Shown here: piece by piece, positions 6,451 to 9,059 of the stretch
How positions within the stretch are numbered: the first letter of the stretch is position 1
How the letters are laid out: the number at the start of each line of letters is the position of its first letter
Assembly (NCBI GenBank): GCA_964617105.1
Contig: CAZTWC010000053.1
Span: forward strand, 1 to 9,059
Length of the DNA: 9,059 bases
Source of the DNA: CAZTWC01 sp964617105 [NCBI: uncultured Myxococcia bacterium]
Lineage (GTDB): Bacteria > CAZTWC01
Direction of reading: 5' to 3'
Notes under the pieces: model-generated
What the model was told of the DNA's origin: nothing
The model's database searches: none
What the model saw: the letters and a program-made list of their open reading frames with translations, nothing else
Translations under genes and position numbers: made by a program

Positions 6451-6945
6451 ATGCTCGATAAAATCGAGGGAAAAGCCCATATTTTTGCTGATAATATCGA
6501 TACAGACGTGATTATTCCGGCCCGGTATCTCAATACTTCTAATCCCCGGGAGTTGGCAGCACATTGCATGGAAGACATAGACAGCAAATTTGTTGAGCGG
6601 GTGCAAGAGGGAGATATTATTGTAGCGGGAGAAAATTTTGGCTGCGGCTCATCCCGGGAACATGCGGTGATTGCTATAAAGTCGGCGGGTATCAGTTGTG
6701 TGTTGGCCAAAAGTTTTGCCCGTATTTTTTTTCGCAACGCCTTTAACCTGGGGCTGCCGATTTTCGAGTTGCCCTCTGCCGCTAGAATAGAAGCCGGACA
6801 ACGGCTGGAGATAGATGTGGTAGAAGGAAAACTCAAAGTGCAGGGAGAACAGCCTGGCCATTACGATATTATCCCTATACCTCCCTTTATGCGTCAATTG
6901 CTGCAGGCTGGCGGACTGATGTCTTATTTACGGCAGTTGAAATGA
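6451..6945 (+). CDS. leuD: 3-isopropylmalate dehydratase small subunit (type 2)
   Basis: This is the small (swivel) subunit that completes the LeuCD active site and helps recognise substrate. It has 164 residues, normal for type 2 LeuD and shorter than the roughly 200-residue enterobacterial form, in keeping with the type 2 LeuC next to it. Visible motifs are DNIDTDVIIPARYLNT (residues 14-29), ENFGCGSSREHA (61-72) and AKSFARIFFRNAFNLGLP (86-103). The segment after PARYL corresponds to the loop implicated in substrate choice in archaeal homologues; here it reads YLNT. Separate large and small subunits encoded side by side are the usual bacterial arrangement. The TGA stop is followed by 55 nt before leuB, the longest gap inside the operon. 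Confidence 0.95.
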   Translation: MLDKIEGKAHIFADNIDTDVIIPARYLNTSNPRELAAHCMEDIDSKFVERVQEGDIIVAGENFGCGSSREHAVIAIKSAGISCVLAKSFARIFFRNAFNLGLPIFELPSAARIEAGQRLEIDVVEGKLKVQGEQPGHYDIIPIPPFMRQLLQAGGLMSYLRQLK

Positions 6946-6956
6946 AACAACTCTGC

Positions 6957-6973
6957 TCTGGCTGGAAGCCGGA
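6957..6973 (+). other. Possible intercistronic hairpin between leuD and leuB
   Basis: TCTGGCT (6957-6963) can pair with AGCCGGA (6967-6973) across a 3-nt loop, giving seven pairs including one G-U. No T-run follows, so it is not an intrinsic terminator. If it forms, it could affect mRNA stability or relative expression of leuB. The short loop and wobble make it a weak call. Confidence 0.3.
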
Positions 6974-7000
6974 TATTGCCGGGTTGACGGAGAGATAGAG

Positions 7001-8131
7001 ATGGCAAAAAAAACTAAGGAAAACAATAATTACCAGATAGTTGCCTTGCCCGGAGACGGCGTAGGCCCAGAGGTGATGGAACAGGGTTTGAAAGTAGTGC
7101 GTTGGCTATCCGAGCAGTACAGTTTGTCCCTGGAGGTAAAATTTTGTTCCATTGGCGGCCATAGTATTGACCATCATGGTGTGCCTCTAACCGATCAGGT
7201 TTTACAACAGTGTCTTGAAGTAGAAGCAGTGCTTTTAGGTGCGGTGGGAGGTCCCAAATGGAACCAACTCGATTTTTCTATAAGACCGGAAAGGGGTTTA
7301 CTAAAATTGCGCCAGGATATGGGGCTGTTTGCCAACTTACGGCCGGCCTTTATGTTTCCTCAATTGATTAGTGCCTCACCCCTGAGAGAAGAAATTGTGA
7401 AGGGCACTGATCTTTTAGTGCTGCGGGAGTTGATCTCTGGCATCTATTTTGGCCGGCCATCAGAAATAGATGAGCAGAAAAAAAGAGCGGTGGATACTAT
7501 GATTTACCGGGAAGAGGAGATCCTGCGCATCGCCCGGGTGGCTTTTGGAATTGCCACTAAAAAAGGGAAAAAACTGGCCAGTGTGGACAAAGCCAATGTG
7601 CTGGCCTGTTCACGACTATGGCGCCGGGTGGTAGATTCTGTGGCCAGCCAATATCCCCAGGTTAAGGTAGAACATCTCTATATTGACAACTGCGCCATGC
7701 AACTTTTAAGCCGTCCGGCTCAGTTCGATGTAATTCTCACCGGTAATATGTTCGGTGATATCCTCAGTGATCAGGCGGGGATGGTAACCGGATCGATCGG
7801 TATGCTGCCCTCGGCTTCCCTGAAGTTTGATCAACAGGGGCAGAGTATAAACGGCCTCTATGAACCAGTGCACGGCTCTGCTCCCGACATTGCCGGTCAG
7901 GATTTGGCCAATCCGCTGGCCATGATCCTTTCAGTGGCCATGATGCTTCAATATTCTCTGCAACAAGAGGAGTGCAGCCGTTTGGTCAGGCTGGCTGTGA
8001 ACCGGGTGTTGGACCAGGGATTCCGCACTGCTGATATTTTTGATAACCAGGATTCGGAGTGCCGGCAAATCGGCTGCAATCAGATGGGAGATCTGGTGGT
8101 AAAGGCCATGGAGACAATAGCAAATGGATGA
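7001..8131 (+). CDS. leuB: 3-isopropylmalate dehydrogenase
   Basis: This NAD+-dependent enzyme oxidises and decarboxylates 3-isopropylmalate to 2-oxoisocaproate, the last step before transamination to leucine. It has 376 residues, a little above the usual 350-365, with an extended basic and polar N-terminus (MAKKTKENNN). Visible are LPGDGVGPEV (16-25), GAVGGPKW (80-87), LRQDMGLFANLRP (103-115), IYFGRP (148-153, Y149), VDKANVL (195-201, K197), YIDNCAMQL (227-235, D229), GNMFGDILSD (248-257, metal ligands D253, D257) and GLYEPVHGSAPDIAG (285-299). Two well-kept stretches deviate: RELISGIYFG where RELTGGIYFG is usual, and SDQAGM where SDEASM is usual. The metal and catalytic residues remain, so activity is expected. 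GGAG at 6989-6992 lies 8 nt before the ATG. asd follows after 22 nt. Confidence 0.94.
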   Translation: MAKKTKENNNYQIVALPGDGVGPEVMEQGLKVVRWLSEQYSLSLEVKFCSIGGHSIDHHGVPLTDQVLQQCLEVEAVLLGAVGGPKWNQLDFSIRPERGLLKLRQDMGLFANLRPAFMFPQLISASPLREEIVKGTDLLVLRELISGIYFGRPSEIDEQKKRAVDTMIYREEEILRIARVAFGIATKKGKKLASVDKANVLACSRLWRRVVDSVASQYPQVKVEHLYIDNCAMQLLSRPAQFDVILTGNMFGDILSDQAGMVTGSIGMLPSASLKFDQQGQSINGLYEPVHGSAPDIAGQDLANPLAMILSVAMMLQYSLQQEECSRLVRLAVNRVLDQGFRTADIFDNQDSECRQIGCNQMGDLVVKAMETIANG

Positions 8132-8153
8132 CAACCTGATAGGTAACTAAACT

Positions 8154-9059
8154 ATGACCAAACATTGTAAAGTAGCGGTGGTTGGGGCCAGTGGAGCAGT
8201 GGGCCGGGAGATGCTGCGGGTATTGGAAGAGAGAGATTTTCCCGTGGCAAAATTGCGCCTGTTGGCTTCCCAAAGATCGGCTGGTATTTACCTACCCTTT
8301 AAAGGGGAAAAATTGTTGGTTCAGAAGTTGACCTATGATTCTTTTAAAGGGATGGATATCGCCCTTTTTTCAGCCGGCTCTGGAGTCAGCGCCCGTTTTG
8401 CTCCTTTGGCGGCAGAATCGGGCTGTGTGGTTATTGATAACACCTCCTGTTTTCGGATGGAAAACGATATTCCTCTGGTGGTGCCGGAAGTGAATCCCGG
8501 TGCTATCGCCAACTATTGTCACCGGGGAATAATCGCCAACCCCAATTGCACCACTATTCAGATGGTGGTGGCCTTGAAGCCTCTCCATGATCGAGCCGGT
8601 CTCAAGCGGGTGGTGGTCACCACTTTTCAGGCGGTGAGCGGGGCTGGTCAAAAGGCGATAACCGAGATGCAGAAACAGTCTGGGGTTCTCTGCCGGCAAT
8701 GGTTTCAGGAGGGGCGTCCAGAAGTGGAACAGGTGCCTGAGGAAGGCCAGCCGGAAAGCGCCACCCGGGTATTCCCGCATCAGATAGTTGGTAACTGCCT
8801 GCCTCATATCGGTGATTTCAACGTTGAGGGGTACAGTGCTGAAGAGATGAAAATGGTCAATGAAACCAGGAAAATATTGGATTGCCCCAATTTGAAGGTA
8901 TGTGCCACCACCGTAAGGGTGCCGGTGGTCAGGGGACACAGTGAGGTTGTGAACCTGGAGTTTGAACAGGAGATAACCCCTTCTCAGGCGCGGGATATCC
9001 TTCAGAGTTCGCCGGGGGTGAGGGTGATGGATGAGGTTGGGGCAGGAATTTACCCCACC
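8154..9059 (+). CDS. asd: Aspartate-semialdehyde dehydrogenase (C-terminus beyond right edge)
   Basis: The enzyme reduces beta-aspartyl phosphate with NADPH to aspartate semialdehyde, the branch point to lysine/diaminopimelate, threonine and methionine. The 302 visible codons cover most of a protein usually about 330-345 long. The N-terminal nucleotide-binding motif is VVGASGAVGREM (9-20). The catalytic cysteine is C132 in NPNCTT, TFQAVSGAGQ at 157-166 carries the active-site Gln, EEMKMVNETRKI (230-241) is family-typical, and the catalytic His is H262 in RGHSE. The frame ends in IYPT near the dimer region common to the family. The stretch LPHIGDF (216-222) differs from the IPQID-type sequence often seen. 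Only a weak AGGT (8141-8144) precedes the ATG, 9 nt away, so translation may depend on the upstream operon. It is placed directly after leuB, an arrangement seen in several bacterial lineages. Confidence 0.93.
   Translation, partial: MTKHCKVAVVGASGAVGREMLRVLEERDFPVAKLRLLASQRSAGIYLPFKGEKLLVQKLTYDSFKGMDIALFSAGSGVSARFAPLAAESGCVVIDNTSCFRMENDIPLVVPEVNPGAIANYCHRGIIANPNCTTIQMVVALKPLHDRAGLKRVVVTTFQAVSGAGQKAITEMQKQSGVLCRQWFQEGRPEVEQVPEEGQPESATRVFPHQIVGNCLPHIGDFNVEGYSAEEMKMVNETRKILDCPNLKVCATTVRVPVVRGHSEVVNLEFEQEITPSQARDILQSSPGVRVMDEVGAGIYPT

Noticed and set aside
6051-6836. 261-codon open frame on the minus strand across leuC and leuD
   Set aside because: It is antisense to two genes with intact catalytic motifs, spans their junction and shows no recognisable protein motif; it is a shadow of their codon bias.
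8370-8939. 189-codon open frame on the minus strand inside asd
   Set aside because: The opposite strand is a clear Asd with catalytic Cys and His; the minus frame has no recognisable features.

Overview
The window holds seven identifiable genes and looks like a chromosomal segment of a diderm (Gram-negative-type) bacterium. There are two lipoprotein-type signal peptides, and the residues after the lipidated cysteines differ in the way that separates inner- from outer-membrane lipoproteins in enterobacteria. The gene order leuA-leuC-leuD-leuB-asd, the short (type 2) LeuC/LeuD and the VWA protein with thrombospondin type 3-like repeats would fit a Desulfobacterota (deltaproteobacterial) or related candidate-phylum genome. 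That placement is an inference and is not firm.

Left third (1-3549): a divergent pair of envelope genes share an AT-rich 228-bp intergenic region. On the minus strand, cut by the left edge, is a 7TMR-DISM-type sensor receptor with a lipobox, an extracellular jelly-roll-like domain and at least six membrane segments; its intracellular output domain lies outside the window. On the plus strand is a 710-residue lipoprotein with an acidic Ca2+-loop repeat array, an unrecognised central region, a VWA domain and a beta-rich tail. The intergenic region (about 28% G+C over 1201-1380, counted by hand) contains plausible face-to-face promoters and several short inverted repeats.

Right two-thirds (3621-9059): a tightly packed plus-strand biosynthetic operon, leuA, leuC, leuD, leuB and asd (the last cut by the right edge). 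LeuA condenses acetyl-CoA with 2-oxoisovalerate, LeuCD isomerises 2-isopropylmalate to 3-isopropylmalate, and LeuB oxidises it towards 2-oxoisocaproate, the leucine precursor. Asd makes aspartate semialdehyde for lysine/diaminopimelate, threonine and methionine. LeuA and LeuC abut with no spacer, and the other gaps are 22-55 nt. No T-box, leader peptide or other leucine-responsive leader is visible, and no clear terminator separates the VWA gene from leuA.

The biosynthetic operon is ordinary. The less-explained part is the receptor/VWA-lipoprotein pair and its shared control region, which I report as a hypothesis rather than a demonstrated system.
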